NCBI RefSeq assembly: GCF_016908375.1 | Contig: NZ_JAFBDS010000007.1 | Coordinates: 62,001-126,000, forward strand | Direction: 5' to 3' | Source: Amphibacillus cookii | Lineage (GTDB): Bacteria > Bacillota > Bacilli > Bacillales > Amphibacillaceae | Length of the DNA: 64,000 bases | Part shown: positions 42,771 through 51,668 of the stretch, in pieces | Numbering within the stretch: position 1 is the stretch's first letter | Layout: each line of letters begins with the position of its first letter | The notes under the pieces: generated by a model | Told to the model about the DNA's origin: nothing | What the model saw: only the letters and a program-made list of their open reading frames with translations | The model's database searches: none | Made by a program: the position numbers and the translations under genes

Positions 42771-44153
42771 GTGAATAAAGACAGCTTGAAAATTGTTACA
42801 ATTGGCGGAGGTTCGAGCTACACCCCTGAATTAATTGAAGGGTTTATTAATCGTAGAAATCAGCTGCCAATTAGCGAAATATGGCTAGTGGATATCGAAG
42901 AGGGGAAAGAAAAGCTTGAAATTGTTGGTGCCATGGCTCAAAGAATGGTTGAAGCAGCTGGTCTAAACTGGAAGATTCATATGACTTTGGATAAGAAAGA
43001 GGCCTTAAAAGGAGCGGATTTTGTTACTACCCAGTTCAGAGTAGGATTATTACAATCTCGCATAAAAGATGAGAGAATCCCCAACTCCTACGGCATGTTA
43101 GGGCAAGAAACGAATGGTGCAGGTGGAATTTTTAAAGCGTTTAGAACCATACCGGTCATTTTAGATATCGTAGAAGACATGAAGAAATTATGTCCAGATG
43201 CTTGGTTGGTAAATTTCACAAATCCAAGTGGAATGATTACAGAAGCGATTATGACGTACGGGAAATGGGATAAAGTTATCGGACTATGTAATGTTCCAGT
43301 TATGGCTATGATGAGTGAAGCTGAATTAATTGATAAGAATTTAGAAGAGTTGACCTACAAATTTGCAGGAATAGATCATTTTCACTGGCATCGAGTTTGG
43401 GATGATCAGGGAAAAGAAATCACGCAAGAAATCATTGGGAAAATGGCTCAAGGAGAAGATGCCGGACTACCTAAAAACATTTTTGATGTCCCTTTTTTCA
43501 AAGAACAATTAGATGAAATGAATTTGATACCTTGTGGGTACCATAGATATTATTACCATGAGGAAGAGATGCTTGAACACAATTTAAAAGAATTTAGTAA
43601 TAATGGAACTCGAGGACAACAAGTTGCTGAACTAGAAGAACAGTTATTCGAGTTATACAAGGATCCAAACTTAGATTATAAACCAAAACAGCTGGCAGAA
43701 AGAGGTGGAGCTTACTATAGTGATGCTGCCTGTGAATCTATTGCATCTATTTATGGAAATACAAAAAAGCACATGGTTGTATTAACTAAGAATGATGGTG
43801 CGATTCCTGATTTGCCTATTGATCATGTCGTAGAGGTTTCATCACTGATTGGTTCTTCCGGAGCGATCCCACTAACATTCGGCCCTTTTGAACCTGCTGA
43901 AAGGGGATGGATTCAATTGATGAAAAATATGGAGCTGGTCACGATCCAAGCAGCTGTGACAGGAGACTATGGATTAGCACTTCAAGCATTTTTAATGAAT
44001 CCTTTGATTCTAAGTGGTCAGAAGGCTAAGCATTTATTAGATGAAATGTTAGTTGCAAATAAAAAGTACTTACCTCAGTTCTCTGAGAAAATCAAAGAAC
44101 TAGAAAACAAAGGCGTATTTGTAAAGGATGCGATTGTAGCCAAGCTTCCTTAG
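42771..44153 (+). CDS. licH: GH4 6-phospho-beta-glucosidase (LicH/CelF-like)
   Basis: A 460-residue NAD+ and Mn2+-dependent glycoside hydrolase family 4 enzyme. N-terminal Rossmann motif TIGGGSSYTPELIEGF, then IWLVDIEEG, FVTTQFRVG, GQETNGAGGIFKAFRTIPV, WLVNFTNPSGM and the metal-site cysteine in GLCNVPV, with FAGIDHFHWHR beyond. It hydrolyses 6-phospho-glucosides delivered by the PTS. GTG start 42771 has AGGAGG upstream. It is first in an operon with a beta-glucoside PTS and an enolase-superfamily gene. Confidence 0.9.
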   Translation: MNKDSLKIVTIGGGSSYTPELIEGFINRRNQLPISEIWLVDIEEGKEKLEIVGAMAQRMVEAAGLNWKIHMTLDKKEALKGADFVTTQFRVGLLQSRIKDERIPNSYGMLGQETNGAGGIFKAFRTIPVILDIVEDMKKLCPDAWLVNFTNPSGMITEAIMTYGKWDKVIGLCNVPVMAMMSEAELIDKNLEELTYKFAGIDHFHWHRVWDDQGKEITQEIIGKMAQGEDAGLPKNIFDVPFFKEQLDEMNLIPCGYHRYYYHEEEMLEHNLKEFSNNGTRGQQVAELEEQLFELYKDPNLDYKPKQLAERGGAYYSDAACESIASIYGNTKKHMVVLTKNDGAIPDLPIDHVVEVSSLIGSSGAIPLTFGPFEPAERGWIQLMKNMELVTIQAAVTGDYGLALQAFLMNPLILSGQKAKHLLDEMLVANKKYLPQFSEKIKELENKGVFVKDAIVAKLP

Positions 44154-44172
44154 AAATTGAGAACTAAAATAG

Positions 44173-44222
44173 TAATTACAGGCTTGTCAATGATACTCCA
44201 TATTGTTTCAGGCCTGTAATTA
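44173..44222 (+). promoter_or_regulatory. intercistronic hairpin in the GH4/PTS operon
   Basis: TAATTACAGGC / GCCTGTAATTA perfect arms around a 28-base loop, no T tract. Between licH and the PTS gene; it may set relative mRNA levels. Confidence 0.5.
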
Positions 44223-44262
44223 TCAATAAAGTAGAAAAAAATTATATAAAGGGTGATTTGCT

Positions 44263-46140
44263 TTGAAACAAGAAGATATTTCCAAGTTGATAATTGAAGG
44301 TGTTGGCGGGCATGATAATATTGTTGAACTATATCACTGTATGACACGGTTAAGATTTATAATCAAAGATGATTCAAAATTTAACAGTAGTAAATTGAAA
44401 GCGGTACCAGGTGTTATAAATACCATAAAGTCAGGTAAAGAGTATCAGATTATTATTGGAGCAGAAGTAGATAAATATTATAATAACTTGATTGCTCACG
44501 GTGTTAAGACTTCTGAAGGGAGTTCTGAGATTACTCAACATGCACAAGCAAAAGAACCGTTCAGCATAAAAAATGTGTTCAAAACTGGAATAAATACATT
44601 GGTTGGGATCATGGCTCCTATTATTCCACTCATTATCGCAGGTGGGATGGTAAAAGTTCTGCTGGCCTTATTGGTAATTTTCGGTGTCAGTGCTGAATCT
44701 CAAAGTTATCAATTACTTGACATGATCTCTGACGCCCCATTTTACTTTTTACCTTTCTTTATAGCTAATAGCGCAGCAAATAAGTTTAAAACAAGCTCAT
44801 TTATGGCTATGGTTATGGCAGGAGTTTTACTACATCCTATTTTTATAGAGTTAGTTGCAAGCGGTTCTGATATTTCGTTACTCGGATTGCCTGTTTATTC
44901 CGTTTCTTATCGATCTACAGTTATCCCAATTATTTTAGTCGTCTGGATAATGAGCTATGTAGAGCGTGTTGTTGAAAGATTTACGCCAAATCTAATAAAA
45001 ACGATGTTAAGACCAGTACTAATTTTATTAATTACAGCTCCAATTGCATTAATTGTTATTGGTCCTTTGGGAGCATACATTGGCGAAGGTATTTACTTCA
45101 TCATTGAAAGGTTGAATACTTACGCTCCGTGGACTGTTCCGACAATAATGGGAATATTTTCTCCGCTTCTTGTTATGATGGGCATGCATTTATCAATTAC
45201 GCCATTTGCCATTTTGTCAGTATCCAATTTAGGATATGAAACTTTGATGGGACCTGGAATGTTAGGAAGTAATATAGCGCAAGGTGGAGCAGCACTTGCT
45301 GTAGGGCTAAAAAGTAAGAATTTAGCAAAAAAAGAAATTGCTCTATCTGCTTCAATTACAGCTCTATCAGGAATTACAGAACCTGCATTATATGGGGTTA
45401 CTTTGAAATATAAGAGAACACTTGCAATTGTCATGATTTCAGGAGGAATTGCTGGGCTATACGCAGGGTTAACAGGTGTGGTCAGATATGCTTTTGCTTC
45501 AGCGGGTTTCCTATCACTGCCTGTATTTATAGGAGATGATCCAAGAAATTTTATTAATGCATTAATTACTGCAATTATAGCACTGGTACTGTCCTTTGTT
45601 TTAACATATTTATTTGTAAAAATAGATAAAGAAGAGACATTAACAACTGATAAATCTGAGAAAAAAGTAAAAGAAGAAATCAAAAACGTAGTAGATGGTA
45701 TAATGGTTCCGTTAACCGAAGTGAATGATGAAGCTTTTGCTTCTGGAAGTATGGGGAGCGGTATAGGTATATGTCCAAGAGAGGGAAAGATTTATGCTCC
45801 TGTAAATGGTAGAGTCTCAATGATTTATCCAACAGGTCATGCTATTGGGGTCGTTAGCAATGATGGTACTGAAATTTTGATTCATATCGGCATTGATACT
45901 GTTAAACTGGGGGGCACTGGTTTCAAATTACTTGTTGAAAAAGATGAGACGGTTAAAGCTGGAGATCAACTAGTGGAAGTAGACTTAGACTATTTAAAAG
46001 AGAAAGGTTTTGATGATACAGTTATTGTTTTAGTTTTGAACGCAAATAAAGAAAATGTTGGCGTAACAGATAAAAAATCATTATCAAGTGATGATAGTAT
46101 TTTGCAAATTACTAATAATTTCGGAGGCGATGTTGTATGA
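44263..46140 (+). CDS. bglP: beta-glucoside PTS permease EIIBCA (BglP/BglF type)
   Basis: A 625-residue permease with domains in BglF order: EIIB (1-90) with phospho-Cys C26 in LYHCMTRLRF; EIIC membrane part (~105-455) with GITEPALYGV; EIIA (~470-625) with phospho-His H541 in LIHIGIDTVKLGG. It imports and phosphorylates beta-glucosides. Start TTG 44263 with AAAGGGTGA upstream. Its stop overlaps the start of the next gene (ATGA), so translation is coupled. No LicT antiterminator gene is nearby; control appears to be by the LacI-type repressor instead. Confidence 0.92.
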   Translation: MKQEDISKLIIEGVGGHDNIVELYHCMTRLRFIIKDDSKFNSSKLKAVPGVINTIKSGKEYQIIIGAEVDKYYNNLIAHGVKTSEGSSEITQHAQAKEPFSIKNVFKTGINTLVGIMAPIIPLIIAGGMVKVLLALLVIFGVSAESQSYQLLDMISDAPFYFLPFFIANSAANKFKTSSFMAMVMAGVLLHPIFIELVASGSDISLLGLPVYSVSYRSTVIPIILVVWIMSYVERVVERFTPNLIKTMLRPVLILLITAPIALIVIGPLGAYIGEGIYFIIERLNTYAPWTVPTIMGIFSPLLVMMGMHLSITPFAILSVSNLGYETLMGPGMLGSNIAQGGAALAVGLKSKNLAKKEIALSASITALSGITEPALYGVTLKYKRTLAIVMISGGIAGLYAGLTGVVRYAFASAGFLSLPVFIGDDPRNFINALITAIIALVLSFVLTYLFVKIDKEETLTTDKSEKKVKEEIKNVVDGIMVPLTEVNDEAFASGSMGSGIGICPREGKIYAPVNGRVSMIYPTGHAIGVVSNDGTEILIHIGIDTVKLGGTGFKLLVEKDETVKAGDQLVEVDLDYLKEKGFDDTVIVLVLNANKENVGVTDKKSLSSDDSILQITNNFGGDVV

Positions 46141-47309
46141 AAATTACAGATATTGAAATATTTTGTGCTGATTATGATACCCATGCACCTAATGTACCCA
46201 TTTTCATCAGAATAAATACTGACGAAGGGATTAGTGGGTACGGAGAAGCAGGACTGGCATATGGAAACAGTAAAAATGCGGCAATTGGTCAGTTAAAAGA
46301 TTTTTCACAAATGATTATTGGAGAAAATCCCAATAATATTGAAAAAATATGGGATCAATTCTATAAGGAAACGTTTTGGGGGCTTGGAGGAGGTACCGTT
46401 ATCTTCTCAGCGATTAGTGCCATTGACATTGCGCTTTGGGATATTAAAGGAAAGGCACTGAATGTCCCTGTATATGAACTGTTGGGTGGAAAAACTAGGG
46501 ACAAAATCAGAACCTATGCGAGTCAAACACAGTTTGGCTGGGATAAAAACACTAAGCCATTAGGGGGAGTTTCTGAGTATGCTGAGGCAGCTTCCAAGGC
46601 TGTTGCTGAAGGATTCAATGCAATCAAAGTTGATCCGTTACAACGAGACATTAATGGCAATAAAAATTACAGAAATGATGGAATGTTATCAAATGAAAAA
46701 TTGAAGCTTTGTAAAGAACGAATGTCAGCTATTCGGACAGCAGTCGGGGAGGATGTTGATATTATTCTTGAATTACATGCTAAAACAGATATTAACTCAG
46801 CAATACAAATTATCAAATTAGTCGAAGATTATAACATCTATTATTTAGAGGAACCTTGTGGTCCGCTTAATCCACAGTTGATGAAACAACTGAAAAATAA
46901 GACAGCAATCCCATTAGCTTCAGGTGAACGTATATATTCAAGGTATGGCTTCAGACCATTTATTGAAGAGCGTAGCTTAGATGTTATTCAGCCCGATTTA
47001 GCTAATAGTGGTGGAATATCAGAAGTGAAAAAAATATGTGATATGGCAAGAGTCTATGATATTTTAGTCCAACCACATGTTTGTGGGGGACCTATTTCTA
47101 ACGCCGCTGCTATACAGGTTGCTGCCGTAATACCCAATTTTTTAATTCATGAATACCATGTTGGGAATCTAAGTGATTTTACGCAGAGTTTAGGGAAATA
47201 TAGTGATAAACCGATAAATGGATACATTGAAATCTCTGATCGACCAGGAATCGGTCAAGAAGTACCAGAAGATATTCTAGATAAGTGCAATAAAGTATTA
47301 GTAAATTAA
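46137..47309 (+). CDS. enolase-superfamily (mandelate racemase-like) sugar-acid dehydratase
   Basis: A 390-residue enolase-superfamily protein of the mandelate racemase/muconate lactonising subgroup. N-terminal lid with YGEAGLAYG, barrel with AIKVDPLQ, metal ligands in ILELHAKTD, YLEEPCGP and ASGERIY, and a probable base His in VQPHVCGGP. This resembles galactonate/gluconate-type acid-sugar dehydratases, but substrate is open. It is coupled (ATGA) to the beta-glucoside PTS gene, which is unusual: such dehydratases act on sugar acids, not on 6-phospho-glucosides. Confidence 0.85.
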   Translation: MKITDIEIFCADYDTHAPNVPIFIRINTDEGISGYGEAGLAYGNSKNAAIGQLKDFSQMIIGENPNNIEKIWDQFYKETFWGLGGGTVIFSAISAIDIALWDIKGKALNVPVYELLGGKTRDKIRTYASQTQFGWDKNTKPLGGVSEYAEAASKAVAEGFNAIKVDPLQRDINGNKNYRNDGMLSNEKLKLCKERMSAIRTAVGEDVDIILELHAKTDINSAIQIIKLVEDYNIYYLEEPCGPLNPQLMKQLKNKTAIPLASGERIYSRYGFRPFIEERSLDVIQPDLANSGGISEVKKICDMARVYDILVQPHVCGGPISNAAAIQVAAVIPNFLIHEYHVGNLSDFTQSLGKYSDKPINGYIEISDRPGIGQEVPEDILDKCNKVLVN

Positions 47310-47322
47310 TTTTGAAGAACTG

Positions 47323-47355
47323 TGACCTAAGGCTTGTATAGTCTTAGGTCATTTC
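47323..47355 (+). terminator. terminator of the GH4/PTS operon
   Basis: TGACCTAAG / CTTAGGTCA stem followed by TTTCT. Confidence 0.85.
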
Positions 47356-47460
47356 TAGATTGATGAGTTAAAAATTAGATTGGTTAAAAGAATAACCAAT
47401 TTCAAATCAATATGAAATAGAGTAAAATGAATTTAAACACTAAAAGAATGAATTTTTTTA

Positions 47461-47592
47461 TAAAACGAACCTTCAATCAGTGAGCGTTTTCGCTCTTCAC
47501 TCAATGATGGGTCGTTGAGTGAATGAATTAGGACATTAGCCTCCGTAACCCCCACCTTTGAAGGGGGGTTACGGACGGTCATTTGTGATAAA
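47461..47592 (-). repeat. R2 interspersed repeat, copy d (reverse)
   Basis: On the minus strand: TTTATCACAAATGACCGTCCG, TAACCCCCC stem, GGGGGTTACGGAGGCTAATG, TCCTAATTCATTCACTCAAC, CACTGATTGAAGGTTCGTTT. It lies right upstream of the LacI-type gene (47643), replacing most of its expected promoter region. Confidence 0.85.
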
Positions 47593-47642
47593 TCTTTGTT
47601 GTTTTTAATTTGAATGAAAGTCACATTCAACGGAGGTTAATT

Positions 47643-48605
47643 ATGGTAACTATTATAGATATAGCAAAATTGTCTAAAACATCCAAATCTACTGTGTCTA
47701 GAGTTATCAGTGGAAATGGCTATGTTAGTTTAGAAACTAGAGAAAAGGTCTTAAAAGCTGTTAAGGAATTAGGATATGTCCCAAATCATATTGCCAGACA
47801 GTTGAAATATCAGCGAACAAATACAATCGGATTCTTAGTTAATGACTATTATCCATCTGTTGGAGACTTTATCCATTACTTTGTTAAAATAGCCGAAAAA
47901 TATGATTATCGAGTAAATGTTTACTTCAAAAAGACTGAGCAAGAAGAGTTAGAAATACTTAATCTAATGATGATGAGATTATTAGATGGCGTCTTTTTGC
48001 TTGAAAAAAGAAGTAGCTGGAAAAAAATACTTCCGTATGCAGAATTCGGCCCCATATCAACTTGGAGGAGAATCGATTCTAAAAAGATTTACTCCTCTTA
48101 TATTGATCATTATCCGATTTATCTTCAAATATTAGAATATATCTACTCGAAAAATACACATAAGGTAGGACACATTTTTAATGATAAAAATAATTCAAAC
48201 ACTCAAGCTCGCTTGAAAGCCATCAAAACCTTCGAGAAAAATCATAATACAGATAATTATTGGAAAATTTTTTACTCTTTTCAAATAAATGCAGGAGTAG
48301 ATGCGGCAGAAAAATGGATATCTTTAGGGGATAAAGCTCCTAAAACGATCGTCATATATTCTGACTATGTAGCAACAGAATTTATATCTACTATTAAAAA
48401 AAATGGATTTAAAGTTCCTGAAGACTGTGAAGTAATAGGGTTTGATAATTCAAATTTTGGACAATTGATGAATATTACGACTGTTGACACTTACCTGGAG
48501 AAGCAAGCTAAAAATGCCTTTCATTATATATATAATGAATTGAATATTGTAAAACTGGATTACGAAGAAATTGAACCTAAGCTAATTATTAGAGAAACCT
48601 GCTAA
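47643..48605 (+). CDS. LacI-family transcriptional regulator
   Basis: A 320-residue repressor: HTH at residues 2-24 (VTIIDIAKLSKTSKSTVSRV), hinge with GYVPNHIARQLKYQRTNTIG, then the periplasmic-binding-like sensor domain (DGVFLLEKRSSW, CEVIGFDNSNFGQLMNITTV). ATG 47643 has CGGAGG 8 bases upstream; an extension back to 47610 is unsupported. It probably binds the TGGGAACGTTCCCA palindrome before licH and releases it when a sugar or sugar phosphate binds. Confidence 0.88.
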   Translation: MVTIIDIAKLSKTSKSTVSRVISGNGYVSLETREKVLKAVKELGYVPNHIARQLKYQRTNTIGFLVNDYYPSVGDFIHYFVKIAEKYDYRVNVYFKKTEQEELEILNLMMMRLLDGVFLLEKRSSWKKILPYAEFGPISTWRRIDSKKIYSSYIDHYPIYLQILEYIYSKNTHKVGHIFNDKNNSNTQARLKAIKTFEKNHNTDNYWKIFYSFQINAGVDAAEKWISLGDKAPKTIVIYSDYVATEFISTIKKNGFKVPEDCEVIGFDNSNFGQLMNITTVDTYLEKQAKNAFHYIYNELNIVKLDYEEIEPKLIIRETC

Positions 48606-48641
48606 AAATAGAGGTCTTTTGTCTTAATTTGGCGAACAACA

Positions 48642-48965
48642 ATCGAGTAGGAGGGAGCGATTAACTCCCGTCCTCTCACACCGCCGTACGTATCGTTCGG
48701 TATACGGCGGTTTCATTTAAGTCCAACGTGCAGTCTCATATCTACCAAATAGACTTTTAAGAACTTGGTTTGGCCAGTATTTATCATCAAGCGCTTGACT
48801 TAATATCGGACGACGTCAGTCCACCAATAGCTTTTCCTTGTATTTGCCCATTCTCTGGTTCAATCCAACACCGAATCGGATTACGATTCTTCATTTTGAT
48901 TTTAGAATGGACTCATGTACGTCAAACTCAATTCCCAACGGTCATACCGCGTCCTTAAACAACGT
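48642..48965 (-). mobile_element. decayed 3' end of a group II intron
   Basis: Read on the minus strand, the right part encodes the damaged C-terminus of an intron reverse transcriptase: REWANTRKSYWWTDVVRY and, one frame over, SQALDDKYWPNQVLKSLFGR followed by YETARWT and a stop at 48719-48717. Frameshifts and stops break it. Then comes a domain V hairpin ACCGCCGTATACCG-AACG-ATACGTACGGCGGT (48713-48680), GTGTGAGAGGACGGGAG and a domain VI-type stem ending near CTACTCGAT (48642). This order is that of bacterial class C introns. The catalytic 5' part is gone. Confidence 0.8.
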
Positions 48966-49069
48966 GTTTAACGACATTTAACTCCAGTTTATGGAGTTTA
49001 AAACATCTAATTTAAAGAACAGAGAGAAAAGGATATGAAATAATGCTAAATGCAAATTTTGTATGACAC

Positions 49070-49102
49070 AAATGCTAAAAATAAATTTTATTTTTAGCAT
49101 TT
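49070..49102. terminator. AT-rich hairpin
   Basis: AAATGCTAAAAATAAA / TTTATTTTTAGCATTT near-perfect palindrome ~130 bases beyond the end of the minus-strand sulfatase operon; possible terminator. No gene is seen between 48606 and 49231 apart from the intron remnant. Confidence 0.5.
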
Positions 49103-49231
49103 ACTGATTGGTAGAAATTTAAAAAGAGGAATAACGAAGGCGTGAAAGAAGAATTAATTCTTACTTCGATACACTCCACTAATCCTAGTAGATTGTGGAG
49201 CGTATAGCATCAGTGTGCTTGAAGGCATGAC

Positions 49232-50176
49232 TTAATCGATCCTCGAGTCTTTAACACAACGAAATCCCATATTGCTTGACGAACTATCTATGGTATTTGA
49301 TGTTCTTGCGGCAACCCGATAACGATTGCAATAGGAATGATGGCATAAGTAAGAGCCTCCACGGGTTACGCGACTATTTTTTCTTCGTAAATCTCGTTTG
49401 CCATTTATGGTGAATTGATCTGAGCACCATTCCCATACATTCCCTGACATATTGAAAAGGCCGTAGCCATTAGGTGGAAATGACTTTGCTGGTGCGGTTG
49501 TAAGGTAGCCATCTTCTTCTGTATTGTGATAAGGAAACTCACCTTGCCATATATTACAATAATGCTCACCATTTGGTGTTAACTCATCTCCCCAGGGGTA
49601 TCTTTTTTGGACTAAGCCACCACGAGCTGCGTATTCCCATTCCTTTTCTTGCGGCAATCTTTTTCCAGCCCAATTTGCAAAGGCATGTGCGTCATTCCAT
49701 GAGACGTGAACAACGGGGTGATCTAATCGATTTTCTATTGAGCTTCCTTTTCCTTCTGGTTGATACCAATAAGCTTCCATGACAGCATACCACCATGCTA
49801 ATCCAGGAAGTTTTCTAACAGAGGGAGCACTTTTGTTCTTAATAAGTGCATCGAATACAAACGACCAGCCGTATTTTTCAGCATCTGTTTGATAGCCAGT
49901 CTCTTCAATAAAGATAGCAAACTCTTTATTTGTTACTGTGTGTGAATCAATTAAGAATGTATCCACAACTTCAGTATGGATGGGACCCTCGCCGTCGTCA
50001 GGGAAACCATCAGCATCGTCCGTACCCATTAAAAATGCCCCTGCTGGAATCTCAATTAATTTATCGGAAAATTTTGTGTCTGTAGCGGGTTGAATAATTG
50101 TTTTTTTATGGCCTTCTAATTCAACATTAAGCATTTGACGAGAAGCACTGCAGCATGGTTTTTGATCATTAGGCAT
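49232..50176 (-). CDS. formylglycine-generating enzyme (aerobic sulfatase maturase)
   Basis: A 314-residue FGE-sulfatase domain protein of true SUMF1 type. Conserved blocks: IPAGAFLMGTDDADGFPDDG, VTNKEFAIFIEETGYQTDAE, HPVVHVSWNDAHAFANWAGK, RLPQEKEWEYAARGG, NVWEWCSDQF and the catalytic RGGSYLCHHSYCNRYR with C278 and C283. These two cysteines bind Cu(I) and oxidise the target sulfatase cysteine to formylglycine with O2. AGGGG lies 9 bases before the ATG. It is the last gene of the sulfatase set, 94 bases after the radical-SAM maturase. Confidence 0.93.
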   Translation of the reverse strand: MPNDQKPCCSASRQMLNVELEGHKKTIIQPATDTKFSDKLIEIPAGAFLMGTDDADGFPDDGEGPIHTEVVDTFLIDSHTVTNKEFAIFIEETGYQTDAEKYGWSFVFDALIKNKSAPSVRKLPGLAWWYAVMEAYWYQPEGKGSSIENRLDHPVVHVSWNDAHAFANWAGKRLPQEKEWEYAARGGLVQKRYPWGDELTPNGEHYCNIWQGEFPYHNTEEDGYLTTAPAKSFPPNGYGLFNMSGNVWEWCSDQFTINGKRDLRRKNSRVTRGGSYLCHHSYCNRYRVAARTSNTIDSSSSNMGFRCVKDSRID

Positions 50177-50270
50177 TGTTCATTTCCCCTTTTCTTCTCT
50201 TTGCTAGAAAGTTCTTTAATACTGTAGCATTGAACTGTTTATAATTAGCAGAGTGGCTACATTTCCAGCT

Positions 50271-51524
50271 TCAGTTTTTTCTACTTACTAGTAAGGTCTC
50301 ACAGCATGTACTAAACGCTTTAGCGCTACCACATATGCAGGGCTCAGATTTTAATGGTAAAGGATAACCGGCATGAATTAAAGCAAGTAATTTTTCTCGT
50401 TTAATTCGATTGGCAAGTGATTGTAGACGTTGATCAGCATAACGATAAATCTGTTGATAGCTTTCACAGAAATATTCAACACCAACTTCATTGTTTTCTT
50501 TGAGTCGATTTCTAGGACACCCGCCATGACATAAATGTAAAAATTCACATCCTTGACATTGCTTGGGCAATAGGGGCTTTTCTTTTAAAAACTTATCCAT
50601 ATTAGTGTGTGTTGCAATTTCTTTAAAGCTGTTCACCTTAATATTCCCCAATAGATAATGGTCATCAATATAAAAATCACAAGGGTAAGCATTTCCGTTT
50701 TGCTCAAATACAATGGTTCTAGGACATGTTTCTTGATGGACACAGTGTTCAGGCGTGTGATTTAAATAGGCGGTTAATAAGTTATCGAAGAATCGTATTG
50801 AGAGCATTGGATAACCATCATTATACCAATAATCAAAAATTTCACACAGGAAATCCCCGTATTCTTTTGCTGTAATTAAAAATACGCCAGGTTGATCTAA
50901 ATGTTGTGCCTTAAAGTCCATACAAGGAATAAATTGCACATGAGTAAAGCCCATGTCCCGATAAAATGCCATTAACGTATGACCACGAAGAACATTGTTT
51001 TCATGAATGACTGTCAGAATGTTAAATTCCACACCAGCGCTTTGCAAATAATTCACGCCACGCATTACCAGATCAAAACTAGGATGACCTGATCTTGTTA
51101 CTCTTCGTTGATCATGAATTTCTTTTGGTCCATCTAAACTAATGCCAATAAAAAACTGATGTTCAGCAAAGAAATCAGCCCAATGCTGGTTAATTAAGGT
51201 GCCATTGGTTTGAATAGAGTTTTTCGCTCTTTTATATTTCGTGCTATATTTTTTTTGAAAGGAAACAACTTGTTCAAAAAAATCAATCCCTGCAAGTAGT
51301 GGTTCACCACCTTGCCAAACGAAATTGACTAAACCATGTGACATTTCCATATACTCTTTAATAAACTTTTCTAACGTAATGGAATCAATCTGAGTTGCTT
51401 TACCTGTTCTCCCTTCACAGGTACTATAATAGCAGTAGTCGCATGCCAGATTGCACGATTCAGACACTGTTTTCCACATCACACTTGTTATCTTAACGTG
51501 GTCTTTTAATGAATGGATTGTCAT
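50271..51524 (-). CDS. anaerobic sulfatase maturase (radical SAM, SPASM) with SEC-C tail
   Basis: A 417-residue radical-SAM enzyme. The SAM cluster motif is C24-x3-C-x2-C in CNLACDYCYYS, followed by VWQGGEPLLAG and SIQTNGTLI. The SPASM region carries further cysteines (HQETCPRTIVFEQNGNAYPC, QCQGCEFLHLCHGGCPRNRL). This is the anSME pattern: oxygen-independent conversion of a sulfatase Cys/Ser to formylglycine. The C-terminus adds a SEC-C type Zn motif (EPCICGSAKAFSTCCE), not universal in the family. GGGAGGG precedes the ATG. Confidence 0.93.
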   Translation of the reverse strand: MTIHSLKDHVKITSVMWKTVSESCNLACDYCYYSTCEGRTGKATQIDSITLEKFIKEYMEMSHGLVNFVWQGGEPLLAGIDFFEQVVSFQKKYSTKYKRAKNSIQTNGTLINQHWADFFAEHQFFIGISLDGPKEIHDQRRVTRSGHPSFDLVMRGVNYLQSAGVEFNILTVIHENNVLRGHTLMAFYRDMGFTHVQFIPCMDFKAQHLDQPGVFLITAKEYGDFLCEIFDYWYNDGYPMLSIRFFDNLLTAYLNHTPEHCVHQETCPRTIVFEQNGNAYPCDFYIDDHYLLGNIKVNSFKEIATHTNMDKFLKEKPLLPKQCQGCEFLHLCHGGCPRNRLKENNEVGVEYFCESYQQIYRYADQRLQSLANRIKREKLLALIHAGYPLPLKSEPCICGSAKAFSTCCETLLVSRKN

Positions 51525-51668
51525 CTTTGTTTCCCTCCCTGTGGCAAGTACTTTTCGAAAAAGGTTAAGCCATTTAATAACCCTGACTTCCCTCGGATGT
51601 TAGTGTTTAAATCGGTCTACAGGTCACTATGCACTATGCTCACATTTACAATGAAATAGGAACGATTG

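Noticed and set aside
48770-48958. 62-codon plus-strand frame
   Set aside because: It is antisense to the decayed intron reverse-transcriptase tail.
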